NCBI GenBank assembly: GCA_964406795.1
Contig: CAYOTA010000014.1
Location: 1 to 46,057 of the forward strand
Length of the DNA stretch: 46,057 nt
Source: JAGORM01 sp964406795
GTDB taxonomy: Bacteria > Patescibacteriota > Microgenomatia > Levybacterales > GWA1-39-11
Reading direction: 5' to 3'
This document shows positions 22,859 to 31,366 of this stretch, piece after piece. The notes below the pieces were generated by a model. The model did not search any database, was not told the DNA's origin, and saw only the letters and a list, made by a program, of their open reading frames with translations. The position numbers were made by a program, and so were the translations under genes. Positions within the stretch are counted from its first letter, which is position 1; every line of letters begins with the position of its first letter.

Positions 22859-24691
22859 ATGAAAAATATTAGGAATGTTGCCATAATTGCCCACGTTGAC
22901 CACGGAAAAACAACACTTGTTGATTGTTTACTTCGTCAGGCAAAAACTATTTTAGGAAAAGAATTCAATGATGACTCACATCTTATTATGGATAACAATG
23001 AGCTGGAGCGTGAGCGCGGAATTACTATTTTTTCCAAAAATGCATCCGTTTCTATCATGGACGAAAACGGTGAGCCTCTTAAGATAAATATCATTGATAC
23101 CCCAGGACACGCTGACTTTGGTGGAGAAGTTGAACGCGTTTTGACCATGGCTGACGGATGTTTGCTTCTTATTGATGCAAAAGAAGGCCCTATGCCTCAG
23201 ACACGATTTGTATTAAAACAGGCTTTAAAAATGAAGCACAAGATTATTGTAGTCATTAATAAAATTGATAAGCTAGACGCACGTATTAACCACGTAATTA
23301 ACAAAACATTTGATTTGTTTATAGAGTTAGGTGCAGATGACGAAACAGCAGAATTCCCTATTGTGTATGCATCCGCTAAAAATGGTCTAGCAGGGCTTGA
23401 ACCTGATTTATCTACCATGACTGACATAGCTCCTGTATTTGAGTCAATTCTTAAAAATATCCCAGAACCTAAATTAGACAATGAAGCCCCACTTCAGATG
23501 TTAGTAACCACTATTGCCGCCGACACACACAAAGGAAGAATCGCGATAGGGAGAATCTTAAACGGAAAAATTACAGCAAACCAGGAAATTATGCATATAA
23601 ACCGCGAGGGCGTGCAGAAAAAGATTAGGGTAACAAGTCTTATGACATTTGAGGGACTTGGGAAAATTGATGCAACAGAGGCTTATGCAGGTGACATTGT
23701 AGCTATAACCGGAATTTTGGATGTAAATATAGGGGAAACTATAGCTGATGTAGATACTCCCGTGGCACTTCCATTACTTAAAATAGAAGAGCCTACAGTG
23801 CGTATGACATTTGCGGTTAATGGTTCACCATTTGCTGGAAAAGAAGGAGAGTTTAAAACATCACGTCAAATTGAAGAGCGTGTGTATAAAGAACTTGAGA
23901 CGGATATGGCGCTTAGAGTTGAAGGAAATCCAACCGGTGGTTGGGCTGTTTCAGGACGTGGAGAATTGCATCTAGCTATCTTTATTGAGCGACTTAGACG
24001 TGAAGGGTACGAATTCCAAGTAAGTAGACCTCAGGTTATTACAAAAATGGTAGATGGTAAAAAAATGACTCCTTATGAACAGGTGTTTATAGAAGTTCCT
24101 GAAGAAGTAAGTGGAGTAGTTATGCAAAAAATGGGAACCCGGCACGGGCAGCTTGTGGAAATGAATATAGATAACGGTATTGTAATGTATGAATTTATTA
24201 TTGCGACTAGGGACTTATTTGGATACAGATCAGAATTTCTAACTGATACCAGAGGTCTTGGAATTATAAATTCAATCTTTTTGGAATACCGTGAAGAAGT
24301 AGGAGACGCGCTACCTCGCGACCGTGGTTCTTTGGTTTCATTTGAATCAGGTGTTACTACTCACTACGGACTGGTTAATGCACAAGACCGGGGCACTTTA
24401 TTTATAGGTGCGGCAACTCCTGTTTACAAAGGTCAGGTTATAGGACAAAACTCCAGACCGGAAGACATGAGAATTAATGTATGTAAAATAAAACAGCAGT
24501 CTAATATGCGCTCAAAAGGAGAAGGAGTTTCAGCACATGCGGATACACCTAAAGTAATGACACTGGAAGACGCACTAGAGTATATAGATGATTCAGAACT
24601 GGTAGAAGTAACTCCTCAGAATGTTAGAATCCGTAAAAAGATTCTGGATGAAGCAGAAGAAAAGCGCATGCGCGCGATGGGCAAGATCTAA
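22859..24691 (+). CDS. typA: Ribosome-associated GTPase TypA/BipA
   Basis: 610 residues from the ATG at 22859 (an in-frame start at 22829 would include the hairpin). TypA/BipA is a translational GTPase related to EF-G that acts in ribosome assembly and stress adaptation. Visible: AHVDHGKTTLVD (P-loop), ERERGITIFSKNASV (switch I), IDTPGHADFGGEVERV (G3), INKIDKLDAR (G4), ASAKNG (G5), then EF-G-like domains and the TypA-specific C-terminus (TRGLGIINSIFLEY, DRGSLVSFESG, VTPQNVRIRKKIL). Length and motifs are complete. Confidence 0.95.
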   Translation: MKNIRNVAIIAHVDHGKTTLVDCLLRQAKTILGKEFNDDSHLIMDNNELERERGITIFSKNASVSIMDENGEPLKINIIDTPGHADFGGEVERVLTMADGCLLLIDAKEGPMPQTRFVLKQALKMKHKIIVVINKIDKLDARINHVINKTFDLFIELGADDETAEFPIVYASAKNGLAGLEPDLSTMTDIAPVFESILKNIPEPKLDNEAPLQMLVTTIAADTHKGRIAIGRILNGKITANQEIMHINREGVQKKIRVTSLMTFEGLGKIDATEAYAGDIVAITGILDVNIGETIADVDTPVALPLLKIEEPTVRMTFAVNGSPFAGKEGEFKTSRQIEERVYKELETDMALRVEGNPTGGWAVSGRGELHLAIFIERLRREGYEFQVSRPQVITKMVDGKKMTPYEQVFIEVPEEVSGVVMQKMGTRHGQLVEMNIDNGIVMYEFIIATRDLFGYRSEFLTDTRGLGIINSIFLEYREEVGDALPRDRGSLVSFESGVTTHYGLVNAQDRGTLFIGAATPVYKGQVIGQNSRPEDMRINVCKIKQQSNMRSKGEGVSAHADTPKVMTLEDALEYIDDSELVEVTPQNVRIRKKILDEAEEKRMRAMGKI

Positions 24692-24709
24692 ATCCCTCCA
24701 GGAGTATTT

Positions 24710-25417
24710 TTAACATGTTTTTAGAGTGTAGCCTTCTCCATAGCGACTAGCAATAGAGTACCCAGAGCCTTCAAGATAGGTGTTTAATCTGTTTCTCCAA
24801 TGATACAGTGCCCCTTGAGTGAATTTTTTGTCATTAAATTGCTCCAAGTCTTTGAGAGTAACTACAGATTTTTCTGAATTAAATAAGAGGTAGAGCATAT
24901 TTGCTTCATTAATCCGAAGCTCGAATTTTCCAGTTGGTGTTACTAATTCTCTTGATAAAGTATTTAGAAACATATTTCCAAGTTGTGCGGTATGAAGTTC
25001 TATAAGTTTTTGTCGGCGTTTATTGATAATATCGGCCATCCTATACGCAATATATTCACCAGTTTTTTGCGGATTTTTTCCAAGAGTAATATAGGCTGCA
25101 GCCCCTTTTTCAAGTGCGCTAGTTGCAGTTGATATTCCATATTCATCATTTTGATTTTTCCCCACTACAACTGTTGTAACGTTTTTAAATACACTTGAAG
25201 GTGTAGGAATTTTATCACCAATTATTAATCCTGATGTGCCTGACGTAAAAACAGTTGAGTCAGTAATTCTTTCTTTATACAGTCCCTTTTTTCGCAAGTG
25301 AAATCCACGAGCTTCAAGCTCTGCTTCCAGTACGGGGTGTAAACGTCTGCTGTACTCAGAGTTTCCTGTACCGGTTAATGCAACGATATTACGTTGTGGC
25401 CGTTCGCTAGATGGCAT
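24710..25417 (-). CDS. Winged-helix transcriptional regulator with receiver-like N-terminus
   Basis: 235 residues from the ATG at 25417. The C-terminal ~95 residues form an OmpR-type winged helix (FELRINEANMLYLLFNSEKS, ALYHWRNRLNTYLEGSGYSI, RYGEGYTL). The N-terminal ~125 residues look like a receiver or REC-like alpha/beta fold (NIVALTGTGNSEYSRRLHPV, LEKGAAAYITLGKNPQKTGE, the latter like the helix 4/strand 5 region), but the usual phospho-acceptor Asp after strand 3 is not evident (SGTSGLIIGDKIP). It may sense something other than phosphate. No kinase gene is adjacent. Targets are unknown. Confidence 0.65.
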   Translation of the reverse strand: MPSSERPQRNIVALTGTGNSEYSRRLHPVLEAELEARGFHLRKKGLYKERITDSTVFTSGTSGLIIGDKIPTPSSVFKNVTTVVVGKNQNDEYGISTATSALEKGAAAYITLGKNPQKTGEYIAYRMADIINKRRQKLIELHTAQLGNMFLNTLSRELVTPTGKFELRINEANMLYLLFNSEKSVVTLKDLEQFNDKKFTQGALYHWRNRLNTYLEGSGYSIASRYGEGYTLKTC

Positions 25418-25426
25418 AAGGGTAGT

Positions 25427-25455
25427 ATTATACACAATTCATCCCATAATGTGAA
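25427..25455 (-). promoter_or_regulatory. Promoter of the winged-helix regulator
   Basis: TTCACA (25455-25450), 17 nt, TATAAT (25432-25427), 9 nt to the ATG at 25417. Confidence 0.6.
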
Positions 25456-25513
25456 ATTTCCCCACAAAAAACCCTACCTTGATTCCTTTTAGCTTATGAG
25501 TACCCGCCCATGC

Positions 25514-26275
25514 CTAATTGAGGTGCCACCTCATTTAGCTTGCAAAATTGGTCACATAGGAATACCCTGAATACATGCCAGCTAAAAATATAGTAAAAAC
25601 ATATGTTGAAGGCGGATATTATCATATATACAACAGAGGTGTTGAGAAGCGGGATATATTTCTGGATAAGCAGGACTGTGTAGTATTTCAGAGATATTTG
25701 AAGCTGTATTTGGCAGATCCTTCAGAAGTTGCAAAAATAGATGTCCCAAGAATACGTACGTTTCTTCAAAACAATATGCATGGAGAATTGGACTTACTTT
25801 CTTTTGCATTGATGCCTAATCATATTCATCTTCAGATCAAGCAAAAAAATAAAGACTCAATCGTGAGATTCATGAAAAGATTGACGACTAGTTATGTCAT
25901 GTACTTTAATAGAAAATACAAACGAGTAGGGCCTTTATTTCAAAATGCATATAAGGCTTCTTTGGTACGAGGTGACTCGTATCTTTTACATCTTTCAAGG
26001 TACATTCACCTAAATCCTACAAAAATATCTCATAATACAATTGATTTTAAGGACTTTTGTTCACTCCCATATTATTTAGGAGAGAAAGAATCTAGCTGGC
26101 TGAAGCGCGAGGAGATATTGTGCTATTTTAAAGGATATAAGATAAAGAACAAAGGTAATTCATATGGGGATTTTGTTAATTCGTATGCTAAATCGCCCGA
26201 TCTAATTTTGGGCAACCTGGTAATAGAGGAGAATGAAGTGATTTAATTTTGTGCCTGTTTGAGGTGCCATCTCAA
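25514..26275 (+). mobile_element. REP-type element 1 (palindrome - Y1 transposase - palindrome)
   Basis: The upstream palindrome (25514-25538) has arms CTAATTGAGGTG and CACCTCATTTAG with one mismatch, followed by CTTGCA. The transposase gene is at 25575-26246. The degenerate downstream palindrome is at 26259-26275 (TTGAG...CTCAA) after GTGCCT. The upstream and downstream flanking words (ATTTAGCTTGCA and GTGCCT) recur in the same places around the second transposase, which defines a left and a right end. Confidence 0.75.
25575..26246 (+). CDS. REP-associated tyrosine transposase (Y1/HUH, IS200-like)
   Basis: 223 residues. GGYYHIYNRGVEKRDIF is the family N-terminus; LMPNHIHLQIKQ contains the HUH pair that binds metal; MKRLTTSYVMYFNRKYKRVG holds the catalytic-helix tyrosines, followed by LFQNAYKASLV and YLLHLSRYIHLNP. 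This is the RAYT group, single-strand nucleases that cut and join REP-type hairpins. The gene sits between two such palindromes. It appears intact. It is clearly homologous to the second copy at 37041-37715, sharing long blocks. Confidence 0.9.
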   Translation: MPAKNIVKTYVEGGYYHIYNRGVEKRDIFLDKQDCVVFQRYLKLYLADPSEVAKIDVPRIRTFLQNNMHGELDLLSFALMPNHIHLQIKQKNKDSIVRFMKRLTTSYVMYFNRKYKRVGPLFQNAYKASLVRGDSYLLHLSRYIHLNPTKISHNTIDFKDFCSLPYYLGEKESSWLKREEILCYFKGYKIKNKGNSYGDFVNSYAKSPDLILGNLVIEENEVI

Positions 26276-26296
26276 TTGAAGCTAAATAGGGGCACC

Positions 26297-26328
26297 AAAA
26301 AACCCCTTGTATTTCTACTTGGGGTTTT
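26297..26328 (-). terminator. Intrinsic terminator of the RRM protein gene
   Basis: On the minus strand CCCC-AA-GTA-GAAA-TAC-AA-GGGG is followed by six T: a stem with a symmetric internal loop and a GAAA tetraloop. It is also T-rich on the plus strand (GGGGTTTT), so it may stop transcription from both sides, ending the transposase transcript too. Confidence 0.65.
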
Positions 26329-26337
26329 ATGGTTTAC

Positions 26338-26392
26338 TATCATTCCCAAACTTAGTTCGGGAAACACTTCCTGAAGCAAGTTCAGGATGATA
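26338..26392. repeat. Inverted pair of the CATTCTGA-type repeat
   Basis: TATCATTCCCAAACTTAG plus TTCGGGAA on the left and, inverted, TATCATCCTGAACTTGC plus TTCAGGAA on the right: two related halves in opposite orientation. The family is the same as the argS insert and the ends around the GIY-YIG gene. It lies between the stop of the RRM gene and its terminator, so it would be part of that mRNA's 3' end. Confidence 0.6.
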
Positions 26393-26396
26393 ATAA

Positions 26397-26762
26397 TTAA
26401 CGGTCGTTGCGGTAACCTCCTCGGTCACCACCACGGTCGCCTCCTCGGCTTCCTCCTCCTTGGTATCCACCGCGTCCTCCGCGATCTCCACCAAAGCCTC
26501 CGCCTGCAGGTCTATCTTCCTTAGGTCTTGCAACTGATACTACTATGTTGCGTCCACCCATGTCAGATCCGTTTGATTTTTCAATTGCAGCTTGAGCTGC
26601 AGCGTCATCTTCCATCTCTACAAATCCGAACCCTTTACTCCTTCCAGAGTATTTGTCCATGATTATTTGAGTAGAAGTAACTGTTCCGTACTGTCCAAAG
26701 TAACTCTGTAAATCAGCGTCAGTTGTTGTGTATGGAAGATTTCCAACGTATAATTTTGTCAT
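26397..26762 (-). CDS. RRM-type RNA-binding protein with Gly/Arg-rich tail
   Basis: 121 residues. One RNA recognition motif: TKLYVGNLPYTTTDADLQSY with RNP2 (LYVGNL) and RSKGFGFVEMEDDAAAQAAI with RNP1 (KGFGFVEM). From about residue 80 a Gly/Arg/Asp-rich tail (GGDRGGRGGYQGGG and similar) resembles the RGG tails of cold-induced cyanobacterial Rbp proteins. It probably binds single-stranded RNA as a chaperone. It has a long leader (no other gene until 27007) and a perfect Shine-Dalgarno site, unlike most neighbours, which suggests post-transcriptional control, perhaps by temperature (inference). Confidence 0.88.
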   Translation of the reverse strand: MTKLYVGNLPYTTTDADLQSYFGQYGTVTSTQIIMDKYSGRSKGFGFVEMEDDAAAQAAIEKSNGSDMGGRNIVVSVARPKEDRPAGGGFGGDRGGRGGYQGGGSRGGDRGGDRGGYRNDR

Positions 26763-26770
26763 AAAAATAA

Positions 26771-26782
26771 TTCACCTCCTTT
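26771..26782 (-). promoter_or_regulatory. Strong ribosome-binding site of the RRM gene
   Basis: AAAGGAGGTGAA on the minus strand, nearly complementary to the complete 16S rRNA tail, about 8-9 nt before the ATG at 26762. The intergenic stretch 26763-27006 otherwise holds this gene's leader and the promoter of the divergent gene. Confidence 0.7.
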
Positions 26783-26971
26783 AAGATAAGATGTCTCTAA
26801 ATGTAAGAAATTGTCTTCGTAACATGAAATATAATTGCCGTGGGAAGGGGGTTTCTAGAAGAATCTATATAGCTCACCTTACTCACAATGCACCTTAATT
26901 TGGAGTATATCATGTGTTCTTACAAATAGCAAATTAAGGCTAATTGATGGTGTTTGACCGTCTTTATGGTC

Positions 26972-27000
26972 TTGTAAAAAAGGCATATATTTTGTAAAGT
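26972..27000 (+). promoter_or_regulatory. Promoter of the acidic repeat protein
   Basis: TTGTAA (26972-26977), 17 nt, TAAAGT (26995-27000), 6 nt to the ATG at 27007. Confidence 0.55.
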
Positions 27001-27006
27001 AGAAAT

Positions 27007-28167
27007 ATGGCAGTAGAAACAAAAAAACCTCGACATTTTTTTAAAAACATTCCAGGTCTTGGAAAAAAGGTTGCAGATCTGGCTGGTGTTCAGTTTGTAG
27101 ATCAAAATGCTCCAACATTGGGTAAAGTAGAAGCTACACAAGTAGATTTTTCAAACCCACAATCATTAGGAGACAAGAGCGTTGATACTTTGGGTTCAGT
27201 ACCCGGAGTGCCTGTCACTGCAGCAGAAAGTTCAGTTGCGAGTGTTCCTCCGGTTCCTGGAGTAAGACCGGTAGATGCGTTAAGTTCAGTTCCGCCTTCA
27301 CCAACAGTTATTCCTGACGTAGTCCAAAATGCTTTTGCAAATGAGCCTGATCACAAACTAAATCCCACATTCCCGTCTCCAACCCCTGAATCCACTACAA
27401 CCACGCCTCAAGTATTTGAAGTAGCACAGCCTACTGTAGTACCAGTTGAAAGGTCAGATGTGCCTTCAATAACACCTGCAGAATTCCAAAATGTAGTACC
27501 TGTGGAACCCATTGTCACACCTGAAGCACCTAGCACTCCAACTATTCCTGAACCAGAGCCTGTAGAAGAAGTTCAAAATACTGTAATGCCTGAAGTTCCA
27601 GCAACACCTGAAGAACCCTCAGTAAACAATCCCGAACCCGACTCTGAGCCTCAAAACACGGTTCTACTGGCTGAGCCAATAACACCTGAAGAACCATTGG
27701 TTAATAATCCCGAACCAGAACCTGTAATTGTTTCACCATCTATGGCAAGCCCTGAAGTGGTACCTTCAGACCATGTTGTAGAGGAGCCGGAAGCCAAAGA
27801 CGAAGAAAGTACAACTGGGCCTCAGGCATTTGACAATGCCTTTAAAGATGAACCTGAAGATCACCTGGATCCAACAAGCAGCACATCAGATACTTCAGCA
27901 GATTCTAGTAACGAAACACAAGAGAGTGAGTTTGATGTAAAAATAAATCCAATTGCAGATAAGTTAATAAAAGAAAATCCCGGGAAATTTATTAAAATTA
28001 ATGAAAAGGGAGATTTCGTGCTGGATGAAGAGGAACTGGATGCGGCTATCTTTGCGCAGGAAGTATTAGAAGACCCTAAGGTGAGTACGTTGTTTAACAA
28101 ATTGAAAGAGAAATATGGTGTTACTCCTCAAACCGCCATGTATGCGCTCAAAACCCTTCTTAAATAG
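27007..28167 (+). CDS. Acidic Pro/Glu/Val-rich repeat protein with folded C-terminal domain
   Basis: 386 residues. The N-terminus is basic (ETKKPRHFFKNIPGLGKKVA). Residues ~45-300 are low-complexity, rich in Pro, Glu, Val and Thr, with internal repeats (EEPSVNNPEP and EEPLVNNPEP; NAFANEPDHKLNPT and NAFKDEPEDHLDPT). The last ~80 residues form a predicted compact domain (IADKLIKENPGKFIKINEKG, VLEDPKVSTLFNKLKEKYGV). There is no signal peptide. It may be a scaffold or spacer protein. Unknown family. Followed by the GalT-like gene, which has its own promoter. Confidence 0.55.
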   Translation: MAVETKKPRHFFKNIPGLGKKVADLAGVQFVDQNAPTLGKVEATQVDFSNPQSLGDKSVDTLGSVPGVPVTAAESSVASVPPVPGVRPVDALSSVPPSPTVIPDVVQNAFANEPDHKLNPTFPSPTPESTTTTPQVFEVAQPTVVPVERSDVPSITPAEFQNVVPVEPIVTPEAPSTPTIPEPEPVEEVQNTVMPEVPATPEEPSVNNPEPDSEPQNTVLLAEPITPEEPLVNNPEPEPVIVSPSMASPEVVPSDHVVEEPEAKDEESTTGPQAFDNAFKDEPEDHLDPTSSTSDTSADSSNETQESEFDVKINPIADKLIKENPGKFIKINEKGDFVLDEEELDAAIFAQEVLEDPKVSTLFNKLKEKYGVTPQTAMYALKTLLK

Positions 28168-28177
28168 GCTCGGATAC

Positions 28178-28206
28178 TTGATAGTTTCGGTCTGATCCTT
28201 GATACT
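28178..28206 (+). promoter_or_regulatory. Promoter of the GalT-like gene
   Basis: TTGATA (28178-28183), 17 nt, GATACT (28201-28206), 6 nt to the GTG at 28213. It supports a GTG start; the ATG two bases earlier is out of frame. Confidence 0.65.
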
Positions 28207-28212
28207 AATTAT

Positions 28213-29085
28213 GTGTCTGATTTTACTTTTTTAAAGATTCCAAATACTGATTCCTGGGTTATAAATGCGCCTAAACGTGCGTCACGCCCGCATCTTGAAA
28301 AAAAGGGCTGTGTGTTCTGTCCTGAACATGAAGAGCCAGAAGACGTAACTGTTTTTAAAATAGAAGAGGAGCGGAAAAATTCAATATGGCAGGTGAGAGT
28401 TAAGAAAAATAAATTTCCATTTACTCCTATTCATGAGGTAGTTATCCTAACTCCGGAACATGTTAAAAGCATGACTCAGGTGTCAGTTCAGCAGTTTAGA
28501 CTTGGGATTGAGACGTATATAAACAGGTATAGCACGCACCAAAAATCGGGAAGTGTAGTGATATTTGGAAATTCAGGACATGATGCCGGAGAATCTGTAG
28601 GGCATCCTCATGCGCAGATCACCGTCGTACCAGATAGTAAAGATATTCAGGTTCCAAAGCTTGAAAAGGATGTGAAATATTGGGGTGAGCATTTCAAAAT
28701 AGGGGAGTTTGAGATTATTTGCCCGCCATATTCCCAGTGGCCTGATGAAGTGTGGGTGGTACCACTGGAGAGACGAAAAACATTTGGGCAAATAACATAT
28801 CAGGAAATGGAAAGCCTTTCATTTATTTGGCAAAGACTACTCAAGATACTGGAAGTGCGTCACGCCGGCCGCTTTCCCCATAATTTTTACATATATCCTT
28901 TTAAAGATTGGTATCTACGAATTATTCCAAGAGACAAGGTGCTGGGGGGATTTGAAATGGCAACGGGTATATATGTAAACACGGGAAGCTCCAAAGAAAC
29001 TATGGAGTATATAAAAGATAATTTTGCAACAGCTGAAGAGAGTAAGATGAAAAAAAGCAAGGCTAAACACCGAAAAGGAGTGTAG
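28213..29085 (+). CDS. Galactose-1-phosphate uridylyltransferase-like protein (HIT superfamily)
   Basis: 290 residues from a GTG. GalT-type enzymes transfer UMP between hexose-1-phosphates. Seen here: GCVFC (zinc-ligand pair of the N-terminal half), IFGNSGHDAGESVGHPHAQI with the HxHxQ catalytic block, and the C-terminal half with HNFYIYPFKDWYLRIIPRDK. The sequence is shorter than E. coli GalT (about 350) but matches the compact GalT/HIT proteins common in anaerobes and CPR. With galU at 33.9 kb it fits sugar-nucleotide supply for the polysaccharide operon, though substrate specificity is unproven. Confidence 0.75.
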   Translation: MSDFTFLKIPNTDSWVINAPKRASRPHLEKKGCVFCPEHEEPEDVTVFKIEEERKNSIWQVRVKKNKFPFTPIHEVVILTPEHVKSMTQVSVQQFRLGIETYINRYSTHQKSGSVVIFGNSGHDAGESVGHPHAQITVVPDSKDIQVPKLEKDVKYWGEHFKIGEFEIICPPYSQWPDEVWVVPLERRKTFGQITYQEMESLSFIWQRLLKILEVRHAGRFPHNFYIYPFKDWYLRIIPRDKVLGGFEMATGIYVNTGSSKETMEYIKDNFATAEESKMKKSKAKHRKGV

Positions 29086-29096
29086 ACATACCTCAC

Positions 29097-29125
29097 TTGA
29101 TTCATCTTATAGTTTTTGATATAAT
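29097..29125 (+). promoter_or_regulatory. Promoter of the HELVH protein gene
   Basis: TTGATT (29097-29102), 17 nt, TATAAT (29120-29125), 9 nt to the ATG at 29135. Confidence 0.65.
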
Positions 29126-29134
29126 AAGCGCTTC

Positions 29135-30121
29135 ATGGAAAACGGAAAATTTAAGCGCGAAACAAATAGACAGCGTGCAAAAAGAGAGGCCAAAAGTGCG
29201 CAAAGTAAGCGCCAGATGACTAGACGAGCATTTTTAATAGGTGGTGTAAGTCTTGCAACCTTGGGTGGAGTTGGATACTTAGCAACACAAGTAAATGAAG
29301 GTAAAAATGTTCCAATTCTCCCTCCAGAGTCCCCTGAGGCTTCTCTCGGTGTAGACATTGTCGCAGTCACAAATCTTGCAATAGATGATTTTGAGGCGGT
29401 GTCGGGCGGTCTTACACTTGATAGGAATACTATTATTAATAGTACTTCTTTTAAAAATTATAACGAATCAGGTCCTTCTATTGATAGAACTGGTGAACAA
29501 GGGTTTTCAGCTGCAGAAGTAACAAATGATGTTCCTCCAAAAATACATATTTCTTCACAATTTATAGAAATAGTTCCGCCAGCTGATCGTATAGCTATGA
29601 CTCGGGCGATCTTGAATCATGAACTAGTGCATTATGATGGTCTTCGATATGAGGATGTCGAGTTGGGCACCAATATCTTTAGTCAGTATCCAGCCACCAA
29701 AGAAAAAAGTGTGAAAGGCGTTTACATAAGAGGATTTAAAGTTGTTGGGAAAAGTTCGGCAGGACAAGATTTTTCTGTGTTTAATCAATTAGAAGAAGCA
29801 GCTGCGTTCATGATAGGAAACTTTATAACACAAGAAAGAAATGTGCTTCCTGATAATCACGTATACTTTAAGCAGCAAGGATTTCAGGATGAATCTGCAT
29901 CACTCAGGCTCGTTATGGACAAGGTATTTCCTAATTTTGGAGAAGGTATTAAGCAACTGGTGGCCTTAAGGAGGCAACCGGATGGACTTGCTCAGTTTGC
30001 AACACTTTTGGGTGAGAAATTAGGTTGGGAGAATCAGGAAGCCCGCAATATTGGACTATCGATTCTTTCATCCGTAAACGCAGGTTCTATAGACCGAATT
30101 AGAGAAGGTTTAGCAGGGTAA
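29135..30121 (+). CDS. Exported putative zinc metallopeptidase with Tat-like signal
   Basis: 328 residues. A long basic N-terminus ends in MTRRAFLIGGVSLATLGGVG, a twin-arginine-type signal (RRxFL then a hydrophobic stretch). The body contains ILNHELVHYDGLRYED: HExxH, a zinc-peptidase motif, and LEEAAAFMIGNFI about 90 residues later, which could supply a third Glu ligand. The usual families are not recognisable beyond that. If the Tat signal is real, a tatAC system must exist elsewhere in the genome, which this window cannot show. Monocistronic, convergent with the next gene. Confidence 0.6.
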   Translation: MENGKFKRETNRQRAKREAKSAQSKRQMTRRAFLIGGVSLATLGGVGYLATQVNEGKNVPILPPESPEASLGVDIVAVTNLAIDDFEAVSGGLTLDRNTIINSTSFKNYNESGPSIDRTGEQGFSAAEVTNDVPPKIHISSQFIEIVPPADRIAMTRAILNHELVHYDGLRYEDVELGTNIFSQYPATKEKSVKGVYIRGFKVVGKSSAGQDFSVFNQLEEAAAFMIGNFITQERNVLPDNHVYFKQQGFQDESASLRLVMDKVFPNFGEGIKQLVALRRQPDGLAQFATLLGEKLGWENQEARNIGLSILSSVNAGSIDRIREGLAG

Positions 30122-30124
30122 ATA

Positions 30125-30937
30125 TTAGTTAGACTTTTCTGGATCAGTAGTATTTATGGTTGGTGTTATATCTTCAGCATTCCTATTTTCCTTAAGAATT
30201 TGAAGAATTTCTTTTAGGTCTTTGAGTGCGCTTCTTATGTCAGCCATTCCTGTTTTAAGTTTTGTGTGCGCTGACTGCAAAGTGGATTTATTATTTCCAG
30301 TAGGAGTTAATGGTGAAATGGCGGCAGTAATTGCATTACTTTGTGCTTTAGCGTTGTTTAGTTTTGCATTCATATTCTCCAGTATTTGAGACACTTTTGT
30401 GGCATACTCTGAGTCTGATCCAGCAATTCTAGCTTCAATTTTTTTTCCTACTTCAAGTATTCTATTTGCCATAGCGTCCATTGCCTCTGCTGCAACAAGC
30501 AGTCTTACCTGAGGCGCGTAGAGTGAAAAATTCTTGTAAGACGATAATATAGATTTTATAGTGGTTTTAAGAGTTGCGTCATTTGTGTTTGCTCCAACTT
30601 GAGTTTTTAACGTTTGCAGGTTTGTAATTTCAGTTTGGATTTGGGTGGAAATGGTAGATTGTTCGTCAGCGGTCAATTGGGTGAGGTTGGGGATTTTGGT
30701 AGATAATTCTTGTAAGATCTTGATTTGTCGGTCTATCTCGCTAATCGCTCTGTCTTTAAGCGTTCCAGAATTGGCCATTTGACGTAAATCAGCTGCCTTG
30801 CTTGCTATCTGGGGGCGAATTTTATTTGTTGCCGTCAAGCTAACGTGCGGCTTTCCATCATGGGCAAAGCTGGATGATATCCCGCTCATAGAGAGTACAA
30901 ATAATAGTATAAAAAAGCCAAAGACTGTTTTTGTCAT
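30125..30937 (-). CDS. Secreted helical protein, 270 residues
   Basis: A signal peptide (TVFGFFILLFVLSMSGISSS, cleavage near SFA-HDG) is followed by an almost entirely helical body with long amphipathic stretches (AISEIDRQIKILQELSTKI, ILEVGKKIEARIAGSDSEYA, AHTKLKTGMADIRSALKDLK). There is a His near the mature N-terminus (HDGKPH). It has the look of periplasmic coiled-coil proteins common in CPR genomes; the function is unknown. It starts 3 nt after the stop of the preceding gene, and a TACAAT box spans that junction, so it may be both cotranscribed and separately initiated. Confidence 0.55.
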   Translation of the reverse strand: MTKTVFGFFILLFVLSMSGISSSFAHDGKPHVSLTATNKIRPQIASKAADLRQMANSGTLKDRAISEIDRQIKILQELSTKIPNLTQLTADEQSTISTQIQTEITNLQTLKTQVGANTNDATLKTTIKSILSSYKNFSLYAPQVRLLVAAEAMDAMANRILEVGKKIEARIAGSDSEYATKVSQILENMNAKLNNAKAQSNAITAAISPLTPTGNNKSTLQSAHTKLKTGMADIRSALKDLKEILQILKENRNAEDITPTINTTDPEKSN

Positions 30938-30940
30938 AGG

Positions 30941-31330
30941 TTATTGTAAGTTGGGTGTGGGCTCAGCAAGTCCTTCTTGTATTTGATTTGCCTGGTTTTC
31001 TAATTCTGATATATTAATTTCAACGTCATCAGTTTCCAAGTTTAATGCTTCATCAGAAGCTGGGTCAATAGTTGGGGTAGGAGACGCAACTGCTTGAGTA
31101 GGTTGCGTTTGAACCAGAGTCTCAGTTGCTGGCTTATTCATCATGAAAAAATAGTACGCAGCCATCCCTGCTGTTATTAAAATAAGGACTATAAGAATGG
31201 TTAAAAGTAAGCCAAATTTAGATGATTTTTCAGGTGGAGTGGAAAATGTGCTTTGTATAGGTGCGGGTGGAGGAGTGGTAGTTGCCACTGGTTGTGGTGT
31301 AGGCGTGTTAGATGCAGGGGATGTTTCCAT
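30941..31330 (-). CDS. Pro/Thr-rich membrane protein, 129 residues
   Basis: The N-terminal ~35 residues are Pro/Thr-rich (NTPTPQPVATTTPPPAPIQS), followed by a basic stop and one membrane helix (GLLLTILIVLILITAGMAAY), then a Thr/Pro/Glu-rich outer part with an acidic helix (LNLETDDVEINISELENQAN). Inside-out topology with two disordered tails; it may bridge membrane and surface. The start is set by a promoter 7 nt upstream. It is closely followed by the secreted helical protein gene (3-nt gap), suggesting a two-gene unit. Confidence 0.55.
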   Translation of the reverse strand: METSPASNTPTPQPVATTTPPPAPIQSTFSTPPEKSSKFGLLLTILIVLILITAGMAAYYFFMMNKPATETLVQTQPTQAVASPTPTIDPASDEALNLETDDVEINISELENQANQIQEGLAEPTPNLQ

Positions 31331-31337
31331 GCATATA

Positions 31338-31366
31338 AGCGTACTAACTTGCGCGTTTATTGTCAA
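31338..31366 (-). promoter_or_regulatory. Promoter of the Pro/Thr-rich membrane protein
   Basis: TTGACA (31366-31361), 17 nt, TACGCT (31343-31338), 7 nt to the ATG at 31330. It overlaps the end of the preceding gene (31344-31715). Confidence 0.6.
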
